Shown piece after piece: positions 7,559 through 16,005 of a DNA stretch of 64,000 nucleotides. The translations under genes were made by a program, and so were the position numbers. Under the pieces are notes generated by a model that ran no database searches, was not told the origin of the DNA, and was given only the letters and a program-made list of their open reading frames with translations. How positions within the stretch are numbered: the first letter of the stretch is position 1; each line of letters starts with the position of its first letter. This DNA is from Alphaproteobacteria bacterium (GTDB lineage: Bacteria; Pseudomonadota; Alphaproteobacteria; Micropepsales; Micropepsaceae): NCBI GenBank assembly GCA_003139615.1, contig PLJH01000141.1, forward strand, positions 1 through 64,000. The letters run 5' to 3'.

Positions 7559-8782
7559 ATGCAAAATTTCCGCGACAGCGGCGTTTCCTATTTCGGAAGG
7601 ACCAATCATCGTAACAGCAATATCCGTTTCGGCATCAAGCAGCCGGACCGGCTGTCTCATATGTATCTCATCGGTAAGACGGGCGTCGGCAAGTCCACTC
7701 TCCTCGAAACGCTCGCACGCCAGGACTTTGAAGCCGGACGCGGCTTTGCACTGGTCGATCCCCATGGCGATCTCGTGGAGCCGCTGGCGCGACGACTGCA
7801 AGCCGTCAACCCGGGGCGCGTCCTCTATCTCAACGCGGCCGATCCGCGACAACCCTATGGCTATAATCCTCTGAGACGGGTCCGGGCCGACAAGATTCCG
7901 CTTGCCGTCTCGGGTATGCTCGAAACCCTCAAGAAGATTTGGCCGGACGCGTGGGGCGTGCGCATGGAACATGTGCTGCGTAATTCGCTATACGCGTTGC
8001 TGGAACGGGACGGGTCCTCGTTGCCAGACATTCTCGCGCTCTACACGGATGAGGAGTATCGCAAGAGCGTCGTGCGTGGAATTCGCAATGACGTGGTGAA
8101 GCGATTCTGGCAGGACGAATTCGAGCATTACCCCGCCAGACTGCGGGCCGAAGCCTGCGCGCCGATCCAGAACAAGCTCGGCGCGCTGCTGTCGTACCCG
8201 ACGCTCCGCCGCATCCTTGTCGAGCCGCAAATCGACTTGCGCTTCCGCAAGCTGATGGACGATGGAATGATCCTGCTTGTGAATGTCTCCAAGGGTCGGC
8301 TTGGCGAGGAGAGTTCGCTCATCCTCGGAAGCTTGATCGTCTCCACACTCGGCCTTGCCGCATTCAGTCGCGCCGAAGCCGAACCGGACCAGCGCCGGCC
8401 GTTTTTCGTGTATCTCGACGAATTCCACAACTTCACGACGCTCATGCTCGCCAACATGATGAGCGAACTGCGCAAATATGGCGTCGGCCTCGTGCTGGCG
8501 CATCAATATCTGAATCAGCTCGACCCGCCAATCCGCCATGCAGTGTTGGGCAACGCGGGCACGATTGTGTCGTTCCGTGTGGGCCCGGGCGACGCGAGCC
8601 TGTTGGCGAGCGAGTTTCAGCCAAAATTCGAGGCGCTCGATCTGTTGAACCTGCCCAACCGATCGATCTATTTGAAGCTTATGATCGAAGGCTCGCCGAG
8701 CAAGCCGTTCAGCGCCTTCACACTGCCCGCGACGAACGCCGATCCACCACAGCTGGGTTCGCAAGAGACGCGGATTTCTTGA
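7559..8782 (+). CDS. TraD/VirD4-like DNA-translocating ATPase
   Basis: The protein has 407 residues. Walker A is GKTGVGKSTLLETLA near residue 39 and Walker B is FFVYLDEFHNF near 282, followed by SELRKYGVGLVLAHQYLNQL, typical of type IV coupling proteins and HerA-like ATPases. VDPHGDLVEPLA after Walker A is also characteristic. No N-terminal membrane helices are present, so it is a soluble version, common on mobilisable alphaproteobacterial islands. It probably handles DNA for transfer of the element. A second, different member lies at 31426-33546. Confidence 0.8.
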   Translation: MQNFRDSGVSYFGRTNHRNSNIRFGIKQPDRLSHMYLIGKTGVGKSTLLETLARQDFEAGRGFALVDPHGDLVEPLARRLQAVNPGRVLYLNAADPRQPYGYNPLRRVRADKIPLAVSGMLETLKKIWPDAWGVRMEHVLRNSLYALLERDGSSLPDILALYTDEEYRKSVVRGIRNDVVKRFWQDEFEHYPARLRAEACAPIQNKLGALLSYPTLRRILVEPQIDLRFRKLMDDGMILLVNVSKGRLGEESSLILGSLIVSTLGLAAFSRAEAEPDQRRPFFVYLDEFHNFTTLMLANMMSELRKYGVGLVLAHQYLNQLDPPIRHAVLGNAGTIVSFRVGPGDASLLASEFQPKFEALDLLNLPNRSIYLKLMIEGSPSKPFSAFTLPATNADPPQLGSQETRIS

Positions 8783-8788
8783 AGCGGA

Positions 8789-9049
8789 TTACAGCATCAT
8801 CAAATGGCCCTTGGCGTCCCGGCCAAGCACCATCGGCGGTTCGCCCGCCGCGTCGCCCTGCAAAAGAAACAGGTCGCCCACATAGCCGGGTCCGCCCGAA
8901 ACGAAATTGAACTTTACGCCGTAGATCAATTCGGCAACTTCTTCCGGGCCCACGTCCGCGCTGAGCCCCCAATCCTGTTGCACTTGCTCGAAAGCGGCGA
9001 CTTCGGCCCATTCGGCCGGGGTCAGTCTGATCGGGTGATTGTTTTTCAT
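8789..9049 (-). CDS. Small acidic hypothetical protein
   Basis: An 86-residue protein starting MKNNHPIRLTPAEWAEVAAF. It is acidic, with a helical N-terminal half and a beta-rich C-terminal half (KFNFVSGGPGYVGDLFLLQG). It is convergent with the TraD-like gene (6-base gap). No ribosome site is evident. I do not recognise a family. Confidence 0.55.
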   Translation of the reverse strand: MKNNHPIRLTPAEWAEVAAFEQVQQDWGLSADVGPEEVAELIYGVKFNFVSGGPGYVGDLFLLQGDAAGEPPMVLGRDAKGHLMML

Positions 9050-9185
9050 GGTTGGTGGTTAGAACCAAATTCTACCACAGACCGGCTTTTCACGCACGCA
9101 ATTGCGCGCGGTTGCGAAACGGCAACGCGGACTATAAATTCGCATAGAGCGGGTCATCAGGGGTGTCGATCCTTGTCGTAGCCGT

Positions 9186-9362
9186 TCAGCCCTCCTGCAA
9201 TCTGTCATCAAAAATCGCGGGCGCAGTCAGCTTGCGCTCCCACGACCAGCGCGCGATCTCGGAAAGCTTCCCCCATGGTGGGCGCGATGAGTTGTCGTGG
9301 TAGCGCGGCGTCATAGCAACGTCGGCCTCGTAAGCAATCTGACCGGGTGATTTCGTCATCAT
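9186..9362 (-). CDS. Small protein (58 aa), conserved-looking
   Basis: Found by reading the minus strand: ATG at 9362 (a second ATG follows at once), 58 residues, TGA at 9186. An excellent Shine-Dalgarno (AAGGAGG) lies 4 bases upstream. The protein reads MMTKSPGQIAYEADV, then RPPWGKLSEIARWSWER and an acidic end. The tryptophan-rich middle suggests a small folded or DNA-associated domain. It lies just after the parB terminator, on the same strand. Function unknown. Confidence 0.65.
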   Translation of the reverse strand: MMTKSPGQIAYEADVAMTPRYHDNSSRPPWGKLSEIARWSWERKLTAPAIFDDRLQEG

Positions 9363-9410
9363 CAAGCCTCCTTAATAGATATTCGGATAGTCATGCAGCA
9401 AAGCGCAAAA

Positions 9411-9437
9411 AGAGAGGCCGCCGAAGGCGGCCTCTCT
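9411..9437 (-). terminator. Strong terminator after parB
   Basis: A 12-bp perfect stem (AGAGAGGCCGCC / GGCGGCCTCTCT) with a GAA loop, followed on the minus strand by TTTT. It is 14 bases beyond the parB stop and could also stop plus-strand transcription. Confidence 0.85.
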
Positions 9438-9450
9438 CATTTTCTGCTTC

Positions 9451-11391
9451 TCACTCCGCTGCTTGCTGCATCTCGCTCGTCACCGGCGCCCTGCATTGAC
9501 GAAGCTGTTTGGGAAGCCACCCCTTGTCCCGCAACAACGCCTCCGCTGCGCTTGCCATGTCGGCTTTCTTGAGCCCCGCAATACGCTCGGCCGCTTCCGA
9601 TGAGACGGCCTCGGTCACCGCCTCCCGAATGAGAGCCTTGTGCACGCGCCCGAGATAGTTTGCTGCGGTCGGCTGCCACGACGCGCGCATGTCGAGTGCC
9701 ACGCTCTCGGCAAGCAGGCCCGCATGGGTGAGCGCGTCCGCGGATCGCGCGCCATTGTCGACGGCGTCGACGGCTCCCGATACGCAATGGGCGAGCAATG
9801 ACAGACACTCCGCAGTCGAAAGGCCGAGAATGAAGGCCCATAGATCGCGCGGATCGCCCGGCGTGCGCGCCGCCCATGCTTCCTGCTTTGCTTCGATATC
9901 CTTCGCAGGTTGGGTTTCGCCGATGTTGCGGGCGCTGATTTCGAGGGGGGTACGATGAATGCTGATCCTGAGACAAGAGCGCGACTGCGCTCCGAGATAG
10001 AAGCAATCCAGCGCAAGTGCATGGACGACGGCGGCAAGGGCGATATCGGGACGACGCGAGATCGCCTCCCGAAGTGCCATCGTGCGGTGCGCCGAAAGGT
10101 CGGCGATGAGCGCGCCGGATAGGCCTGACTGTTCTTCCTCCGCCTGTGCGGCGACTTTCCCACCAGCATCTACGGCCGCGGCGGCTGGCTCCGACGCAGC
10201 TGCGACCTCCGGTTTCTCCGTGGGTATGTCCTCGGGACGAACGAAGCCGCGGGCGACCTCGGCGGTGCCGTCCGGGCCGATGCAGACCAACGCGCCCGCG
10301 CGTGCGAGCCCATCGGGGTCAAAAACCCGCTTCCTCTCATCGATGGCGTCGTACTCGGCACTAAGCGAAGCGATTTGGCGCTCGATCTCAGGATCGGGTT
10401 CTTCCGTTTCCTCCAGCGCCGCATAGAGCGGATCGAGTTCGGCCTCGATTTCTTCCAGGCGGGCGATCTCGGCCTCCGGCAGTTCCACATCGCGAGGATA
10501 TATGCGCGCAAGGCCGTAGTGGTGTGGGAAGTCGATTGTCCCTTCGACCCATTTCCAGCCTTCGCCGCGCAAAGCTTCGGCTGCTTCTTCAATCTTCTGT
10601 CGCGCCAGCCGGTCCAGTAGCGCGGCGTCGGCGAGATATCCGCCGCCATCTTCCGAAAACAGGTCGCGGACAATCACCCCGCCCGCTGCTTCATAGGCCG
10701 CAAGGGTCACAAACCGTGCGCGCCCGTCGCGCGCGGAAACATGTGTTTCTAGTAATGCGCGGCGTATGCGCTCCGGAGAGCGATTGTGAATGAGGTTGTC
10801 CCATATGTACATCTGGCGGACGTGATCGTCAGTGACGGTGAACGCCATCAGTTGCTCCAACGTCATACCGCCTTCGCGGTAATATTGGATCAGATCGGGG
10901 CTCACCGAACCGAGCTTGAGCCGTTCCTTCACATGACGCGCGGTTGTACCGAAGCGGGCAGCAATGCTGTCCGCACCGAGACCTTGGCTGTGCTGCAAAT
11001 CCCAGAAGGCCTCGAACTCGTCGGCCGGGTGCAACGCCTCGCGCGAGACGTTCTCGGCAAGGGACAGTTCCTTTCCGTTGCCGTCCTCGCGCACATTGCA
11101 AGGAATGAGCGCGTTCTTGCCGATCTTCTTGCGAGAGGCAAGCAGTTTCAGCGCCGCAAAGCGCGTGCGCCCCGCCGTCACTTCATATTTGCCGGTCTCG
11201 CGGCCTTCGTCGTTCAACTGCGGCTTGACGAGCAGATTTTGCAAGAGCCCGTGTGCCTCGATGCTAGCCGCTCTCTCGGCCACCGCGCCTTCACTCGGTG
11301 TCTTGCGGACGTTCTCAGGCGACAGGACAAGCTTGTTCAGAGGGATTTCTTGAAAAACGGACTTGGTGATCGATGGATAGTTCGTAGTCAT
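9451..11391 (-). CDS. parB: ParB-family partition/regulatory protein, long plasmid type
   Basis: The protein has 646 residues. The N-terminal ParB/Srx domain is clear: IPLNKLVLSPENVRKTP, then VTAGRTRFAALKLLA and ELSLAENVSREALHPADEF. An HTH follows (IAARFGTTARHVKERLKLG near residue 165). The long C-terminal half is acidic and helical (ELPEAEIARLEEIEAELDPL) and matches the extended ParB-like proteins of plasmids and islands. It probably stabilises or regulates the element. AAGAGG lies 8 bases before the ATG. An inverted repeat lies 19 bases upstream of the start. No ParA gene is in the window. Confidence 0.85.
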   Translation of the reverse strand: MTTNYPSITKSVFQEIPLNKLVLSPENVRKTPSEGAVAERAASIEAHGLLQNLLVKPQLNDEGRETGKYEVTAGRTRFAALKLLASRKKIGKNALIPCNVREDGNGKELSLAENVSREALHPADEFEAFWDLQHSQGLGADSIAARFGTTARHVKERLKLGSVSPDLIQYYREGGMTLEQLMAFTVTDDHVRQMYIWDNLIHNRSPERIRRALLETHVSARDGRARFVTLAAYEAAGGVIVRDLFSEDGGGYLADAALLDRLARQKIEEAAEALRGEGWKWVEGTIDFPHHYGLARIYPRDVELPEAEIARLEEIEAELDPLYAALEETEEPDPEIERQIASLSAEYDAIDERKRVFDPDGLARAGALVCIGPDGTAEVARGFVRPEDIPTEKPEVAAASEPAAAAVDAGGKVAAQAEEEQSGLSGALIADLSAHRTMALREAISRRPDIALAAVVHALALDCFYLGAQSRSCLRISIHRTPLEISARNIGETQPAKDIEAKQEAWAARTPGDPRDLWAFILGLSTAECLSLLAHCVSGAVDAVDNGARSADALTHAGLLAESVALDMRASWQPTAANYLGRVHKALIREAVTEAVSSEAAERIAGLKKADMASAAEALLRDKGWLPKQLRQCRAPVTSEMQQAAE

Positions 11392-11689
11392 ATCTAACCT
11401 CTTAGGGCTGGGTTTACGCGCGAAGCCCGCGCGTCAAACCCTGCCCGTCGGCGAGACCGGGGTGGGCGAGGTCAAGGGCGAACGGGGCGGAGGGGGATCA
11501 CCCGGTCTGCACAAGGCCGGAGCGAAGCGGAGGCCGCGGAAGACCGGGGATACCGCCCCGTTCGAGCGCAGCGATCCCTTTACCGAGCGAGGGGCGGCGC
11601 CCCTGAACCGATCAAACAATCGGCGCGGCGCATGCCGCGCACCATAGATCTCGCTTGCGAATTACCTTCAAAACGATAGGAGCGTGAAT
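11392..11689. other. GC-rich intergenic region upstream of parB
   Basis: About 300 bases with no credible gene. It holds the inverted repeat at 11410-11441 and several short GC-rich self-complementary stretches (for example AGGGGCG/GCGCCCCT near 11590). The parB promoter must lie here. Confidence 0.5.
11410..11441. promoter_or_regulatory. Inverted repeat in front of parB
   Basis: GGGTTTACGCGCG pairs with CGCGCGTCAAACCC, with one bulged base and a 5-base loop. The position suggests an operator, leader hairpin or parS-like site for ParB self-regulation. Confidence 0.45.
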
Positions 11690-12883
11690 TCAATGCCGAG
11701 ACAAAAAGTTGAGCGTTCCAGTCAGATACGAGTAAAAGGACGCCGGTATGCTTGTGACGTCAGAACTTTCGTCCGCGCCATGGAGGTTTTCATAGCTGAC
11801 CCCCAATCCACAGATGGTCGGTATTCCAAATGTGGAAAGCAAGTTCCCAATATTTGAGGGACCACAAATTTCCGGCAAGATCGGTTTGTTGAAAGCGTCT
11901 TGCCCTGCGTCGAGAAAACTTCTGACGAGGTCCGAATTCTTGTCGACCGCGTAAGCCGGCCAGGACTGGTCGAACTCGATGGTAGTTTTCGTGGGAGAAG
12001 GCACCTTGGCGTCCAGGCGCACGACCAATTCATCTAGCCACCTGCGGGCTGTGGATGCGTCAAACGTCGGTGTAATTCGAATGTCGATATTGCAGGTCGC
12101 CTTGTCAGGAATTTGGCTAAAGCCACGGCCACCGTGAATCTCGGTTATGGACGCGACGGGACCAAGGGGAAACTCGTCGCTCGCGTCGGGTAGCGGTGCG
12201 TCTCTTAACATCGAGATCAGGGCCGCGAGCTTGTCGATCGCGTTGATCCCTCTTCGGGTTGTCGCTCCTGAATGAGCCGCTGTACCAAAGACGCTAATTC
12301 GTGCCCTGAAGAACCCTCGCGCGCCAACGACAAGTTTTTCATTGCCGGGATAAGCAAGGACGACCGCTTGTGGCGCGGGCGATATGTGTTCAATGAACGA
12401 GCGAACGCCGCCGAATTGACCGGTGTGTTCGTCGGCGTCAAATAACAGGTGGATTACGCCGGCCTCAAGCAATCGACCCTGCGTGATAAAATCAGCGACA
12501 TGAGCAATAATCGAAGCGCCGACCTTCGAATCTGCAGATCCCCTGCCCCGTAGCCTATTGGCCACGATGCTCCCGTCAGTCGGTGAAAAGGACCACGAAT
12601 TGGCATCTCCAAACGGAGCGGTGTCTAAACAGGCGTTGAGACAGATTGATGGACCTCTGGTTCGCCCTTCGCATTTTGCAACGAGCGCGACCTTGTTACG
12701 CTCATGATCGGTGAGAAAAGTCGGGTGTAGAGCGCGGGCTTCCAGCCACGCCGCCATTCGATAGAGCACGGGTTCAGCGCTGTCGATCCCTGCCTGGGAC
12801 GGGTCAGACACGAGTTCTGACGCGAGCTTCTCGATGCTTGCGGTCGGAACCGATTCCGTTAGGCGACTAGCGCCCGAACTCAT
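11690..12883 (-). CDS. M20-family metallopeptidase (ArgE/DapE-like) with altered metal site
   Basis: The protein has 397 residues and M20 architecture: ICLNACLDTAPFGD near residue 84 (family LLxGHxDxVP), GRGSADSKVG, then LFDADEHTGQFGG, a dimerisation lid (GFFRARISVFGTAAHSGATT) and a C-terminal VSYENLHGADES. Members cleave amide bonds of small peptides or N-acyl amino acids. The usual first metal-binding His is Cys here, and the EP-type ligand motif is replaced by AYPG, so the metal site is unusual or inactive. Its ATG overlaps the stop of the upstream HTH gene (ATGA at 12880-12883), showing an operon. Confidence 0.8.
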   Translation of the reverse strand: MSSGASRLTESVPTASIEKLASELVSDPSQAGIDSAEPVLYRMAAWLEARALHPTFLTDHERNKVALVAKCEGRTRGPSICLNACLDTAPFGDANSWSFSPTDGSIVANRLRGRGSADSKVGASIIAHVADFITQGRLLEAGVIHLLFDADEHTGQFGGVRSFIEHISPAPQAVVLAYPGNEKLVVGARGFFRARISVFGTAAHSGATTRRGINAIDKLAALISMLRDAPLPDASDEFPLGPVASITEIHGGRGFSQIPDKATCNIDIRITPTFDASTARRWLDELVVRLDAKVPSPTKTTIEFDQSWPAYAVDKNSDLVRSFLDAGQDAFNKPILPEICGPSNIGNLLSTFGIPTICGLGVSYENLHGADESSDVTSIPASFYSYLTGTLNFLSRH

Positions 12884-13638
12884 CTATATTCCCTTTCCAG
12901 TTTTGTGATTTCGGCAGTGGAGCTGATCGGCTTACCCGCTCTATACATTTCCTCGATCCACCGGTGCCATCCCTCGATAACCGCCGGCTCTTCAAATACG
13001 ACTGCGGTATCATATCTCCAAGCTCCATGGATCGACGGAAGCACAAATAGCGCCATGCGTTCATTCAGGCAAATCGTTGCCTCCAACGGATATGTCCTGA
13101 CACTCGCATAAACTCCAATCGATATCGTCTGGCGCGGCTCCTCGTTGCCATCTCGAATGTCGATTATTCGCCTCAAATGCTGCACCATCTGAGGCGTCAA
13201 GGGCGTACCAAAAAGTATTCGAAAATATGCGAGCGATGGGTTTTCGGTGACGCGTTGCTCGATAGCATCTAGGTATTCGCCGTCTCGTGACCGTGAGCCG
13301 GTTGCGCAAAGAAATTTACTCGCCGCCCCAACTATCTCCAGATTCGTTTTAAGTATTTCCTCTGACGTTGTCAGCAATCGCGGCGCCGAAAATTCCAAAG
13401 TCAGATCTCGAGGCTTAATGCCGAGCGCAGAGGCGATCGTGAACAATGTCCGCGGCTGAATTCGCTTGTGAGGATTTGATTCGGCATCCTTGATGACCTT
13501 GCGAGAGAGACCAAATTCCTCGCAAAACGATTCTTGGCTATATCCCTGCTTTTTTCTCTCGGCTGCTAGGAAATTGCCGTCGATCAGCACTCCGGAAGGT
13601 CGTCCAGCGGATCGCTCGGGACCTGACGCGGATTCCAT
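12880..13638 (-). CDS. XRE-family regulator with a C-terminal sensor-like domain
   Basis: The protein has 252 residues from the ATG at 13638, chosen for the GGGGGAG 6 bases upstream (an ATG at 13653 is possible). An XRE HTH lies near residues 20-75: LAAERKKQGYSQESFCEEFG, then SRKVIKDAE and SALGIKPRDL. The C-terminal ~150 residues (AYFRILFGTPLTPQMVQHLR, then ICLNERMALFVLPSI) resemble a PLD-like but catalytically empty domain found behind HTHs; this is tentative. It is coupled to the M20 gene and probably controls it. Confidence 0.75.
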   Translation of the reverse strand: MESASGPERSAGRPSGVLIDGNFLAAERKKQGYSQESFCEEFGLSRKVIKDAESNPHKRIQPRTLFTIASALGIKPRDLTLEFSAPRLLTTSEEILKTNLEIVGAASKFLCATGSRSRDGEYLDAIEQRVTENPSLAYFRILFGTPLTPQMVQHLRRIIDIRDGNEEPRQTISIGVYASVRTYPLEATICLNERMALFVLPSIHGAWRYDTAVVFEEPAVIEGWHRWIEEMYRAGKPISSTAEITKLEREYR

Positions 13639-13689
13639 ATGTGTCTCCCCCATGATAAGATATTACCATAAGGCGATGCGCGCGAGCCG

Positions 13690-14127
13690 CAGACGCCGGC
13701 GATGTCGACAAGTGCTCAGCAATGCATGAAAACTCGCTTTGCGAACGGCATATGTCCCTTTGCAGCATCTGAAACCCGAGCCAAAGACCGATGCGCAGTT
13801 TGTCAAGCCAGTCCAACAGCCGGTAGGCGTTCGATATGGTGGTCGACTTTCCTTCCTGAATCGCAAGCACGACTTTGCGCGCCTGGACTTCCAAGCCTTT
13901 TCCGTACCGTTGATCGCACCGTCGCGAGCGGGAAATTTGAACGTCGACGCGGGACGAACCCATTCTTTAGCGGTCAGAAGGTCAGCTCCAATCCTGATAT
14001 TCCGATTGGGGTCCCCCGTGGCTTCAAGCAGCCACATGGGAAGCACATGTTCCTTCGTCCGCCCAGAGCTGGTGAGCGGCCTGTCGCAGAATATGCAGTT
14101 CGCCGTGGTCAATCGCCCCTGGCGCAT
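13690..14127 (-). pseudogene. Frameshifted HNH-like gene remnant
   Basis: Frame 1 from 14127 encodes an HNH-type start: CIFCDRPLTSSGRTKEHVLP then MWLLEATG. Near 13950 the conserved continuation moves to another frame (RYGKGLEVQARKVVLAIQEG, then YRLLDWLDKLRIGLWLGF). A single frameshift joins the two halves. The C-terminus also appears cut short before the next promoter. Proteins with CxxC...EHV starts are HNH-endonuclease-related; this copy is inactive unless the shift is programmed. Confidence 0.7.
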
Positions 14128-14229
14128 TTTCCCCGGACAATTTCCAACTGAGACGTCGGCATGTGCGGATTGAACCTAAAGCGACTTCGAGCCAACCCGG
14201 CGTTTCGACTGACTGCATCAAAGCTGAAT

Positions 14230-16005
14230 TTAGTCGTTCTCGGCTTTGTCGAGATCGCGAGCTGCTGCAAGCCGTTCGCGAAATGCCTTCGCGATCCCCG
14301 ATGCCTGGACGTGGATTCCAATTTCCGCGCGCAGGTAATCCGTGGATGGGTCGGCCGAAAGCCAGTTCAAGCTTGTCACCACGATATTGTCATCGTCCCA
14401 GCATAAGACTTTTGCGTGAATCCGAGGTTTGAGTACGGGAGCCAGTTTGACGCCCTCAGAGCGAAGTAACTCGGTCTCGCGCAGCGCATCGGCCGGCGTC
14501 ACGGGCCGGCTCACGCGACCGTAATAAACGGTAGGTGCGACATTGCGCGCCCGCGACGCTGCCGTTAGCGCCTTGAGAACCGGCTTCGCTGCGGCACCGA
14601 GACGATGACTCAGAAGCAGGATCTCACGCGTACTCTCGTCCCGTGCAAGATGCAGCGGCTGCGCGTGCTCGGCGCCGAGAACCAGCTGTACGCGGGCGCG
14701 CGCACGAGGCGACGGAGGAAGCTGCTCCAAGATTTGTCCCAGCCGCGCTAACTCAGACGCGAGATCGGGAATTTGGCCGTCACGCGGACGAGCCAGTTCT
14801 GCGAGTTCAAAGGCGATGTCGGCGACAATGGCCGGGTCGCGTAACCGCACGGTCGCCTCGAAACTATAGAACCCGCTACTGAGCCAATTGCAGGATCCGA
14901 TGAGTGCCGCGTAGCGGTCGGGATCGCCGAGGTCGTACAGTACTAGCTTGGCATGCGATCGAGTCGAGGTCTGATGCACGCGGATGCGATCATCGATGCC
15001 CTCGTGCGCGAGAATCTCACGCAAGGCTAGGGCAGCTTTTCGTGTCTGGTTGACTTCGTCCTTGTTGTCGGACTGACCCCACAGAATGTCGATGCGAGTA
15101 CCGCGTTCGGCGCACGCGCGCATGAGTGGTAACGCGGCCTTGGCGTGTGCCAGGTTCACAAAGGTTGAATGGAGAATGACCCGGTGTGTCGCTTTGGCAA
15201 ACACCGCCTCAAAAACGTCGCGATGCTGCTGTCCGTCCAGGATCAAGTCGTCGGAATGAAATTCGACCTGTCGCTGCTGATGGAGGCGCTTCTCAGCAAC
15301 CGCGGGCGCGTCGACTGTGACGGCCGCTGAGCTGCTCTGCGCTTGCGTGCTGGTATCCCTTGCGACGTCGAGAATGATCTTCCGGAGCGCGATCGGGACA
15401 TCTGTGCCAAGTCCCGCGATTTCGTCTCCGCGCACGGCCACCAACGCGATGCGTCGCCGTGGGCGCACATCGGTAACATCCACGCGGGTGAGAACCTCAT
15501 CCGGTTCAAGCAGCGTATCAGCCAAGCGTCGAATCTCCGGCGGGTTGGAGTCAGACGCGTTCTGGGTTGGGCTGATCAGCACGGCAGCGCGACCCTGCGT
15601 GCGCGCGCGCCACTGGTTTTCCGGTGTCGTCGTCAGATCGCGGCCGCGAAAAATCGTACCAGTAAGTTGGTCTACCGCAAAGCTCAGGAAGCGGGCTGCA
15701 GATTTGGTAACCGGCGGCAGTTCGTCGCGCGTCGCATTGAGGCGTCCAAGCGGCGTCGATCTGAACACGACCGTCCCTCCGGTTGTGAGCAGTTCGACCC
15801 AGCCTACGCGCATGAGGCGGATCAGAATCTCGATCAAGACGCGCCGGGGCAGGTCGGAGGCGGTCTGCAAGGCCGCGATGGTCCAATCGTCCTTGGCGAG
15901 CGCTTCAAGGACGAAGTGCTCGAATACGGTCCAACGACGGCCCTTCTCGAAGTGGAAGCGGCGGATGTCCTTGAGGACCGGGATGCCAACAATGAGTGTC
16001 TTCAT
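14230..16005 (-). CDS. Phospholipase D-superfamily protein with two HxK motifs (putative nuclease effector)
   Basis: The protein has 591 residues. The ATG at 16005 overlaps the helicase stop (ATGA at 16002-16005). Two PLD motifs are clear: SHAKLVLYD near residue 350, followed by ALIGSCNWLSSGF, and IHAKVLCWDDD near 528, followed by VVTSLNWLS. The His and Lys of both are intact, so it should be catalytic, cutting nucleic acid or phospholipid. The N-terminal ~120 residues look like a winged helix (LEALAKDDWTIAALQTASDL). PLD proteins paired with large helicases occur in several defence systems (for example DrmC of DISARM). It is the last gene of the conjugation operon. Confidence 0.8.
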   Translation of the reverse strand: MKTLIVGIPVLKDIRRFHFEKGRRWTVFEHFVLEALAKDDWTIAALQTASDLPRRVLIEILIRLMRVGWVELLTTGGTVVFRSTPLGRLNATRDELPPVTKSAARFLSFAVDQLTGTIFRGRDLTTTPENQWRARTQGRAAVLISPTQNASDSNPPEIRRLADTLLEPDEVLTRVDVTDVRPRRRIALVAVRGDEIAGLGTDVPIALRKIILDVARDTSTQAQSSSAAVTVDAPAVAEKRLHQQRQVEFHSDDLILDGQQHRDVFEAVFAKATHRVILHSTFVNLAHAKAALPLMRACAERGTRIDILWGQSDNKDEVNQTRKAALALREILAHEGIDDRIRVHQTSTRSHAKLVLYDLGDPDRYAALIGSCNWLSSGFYSFEATVRLRDPAIVADIAFELAELARPRDGQIPDLASELARLGQILEQLPPSPRARARVQLVLGAEHAQPLHLARDESTREILLLSHRLGAAAKPVLKALTAASRARNVAPTVYYGRVSRPVTPADALRETELLRSEGVKLAPVLKPRIHAKVLCWDDDNIVVTSLNWLSADPSTDYLRAEIGIHVQASGIAKAFRERLAAARDLDKAEND

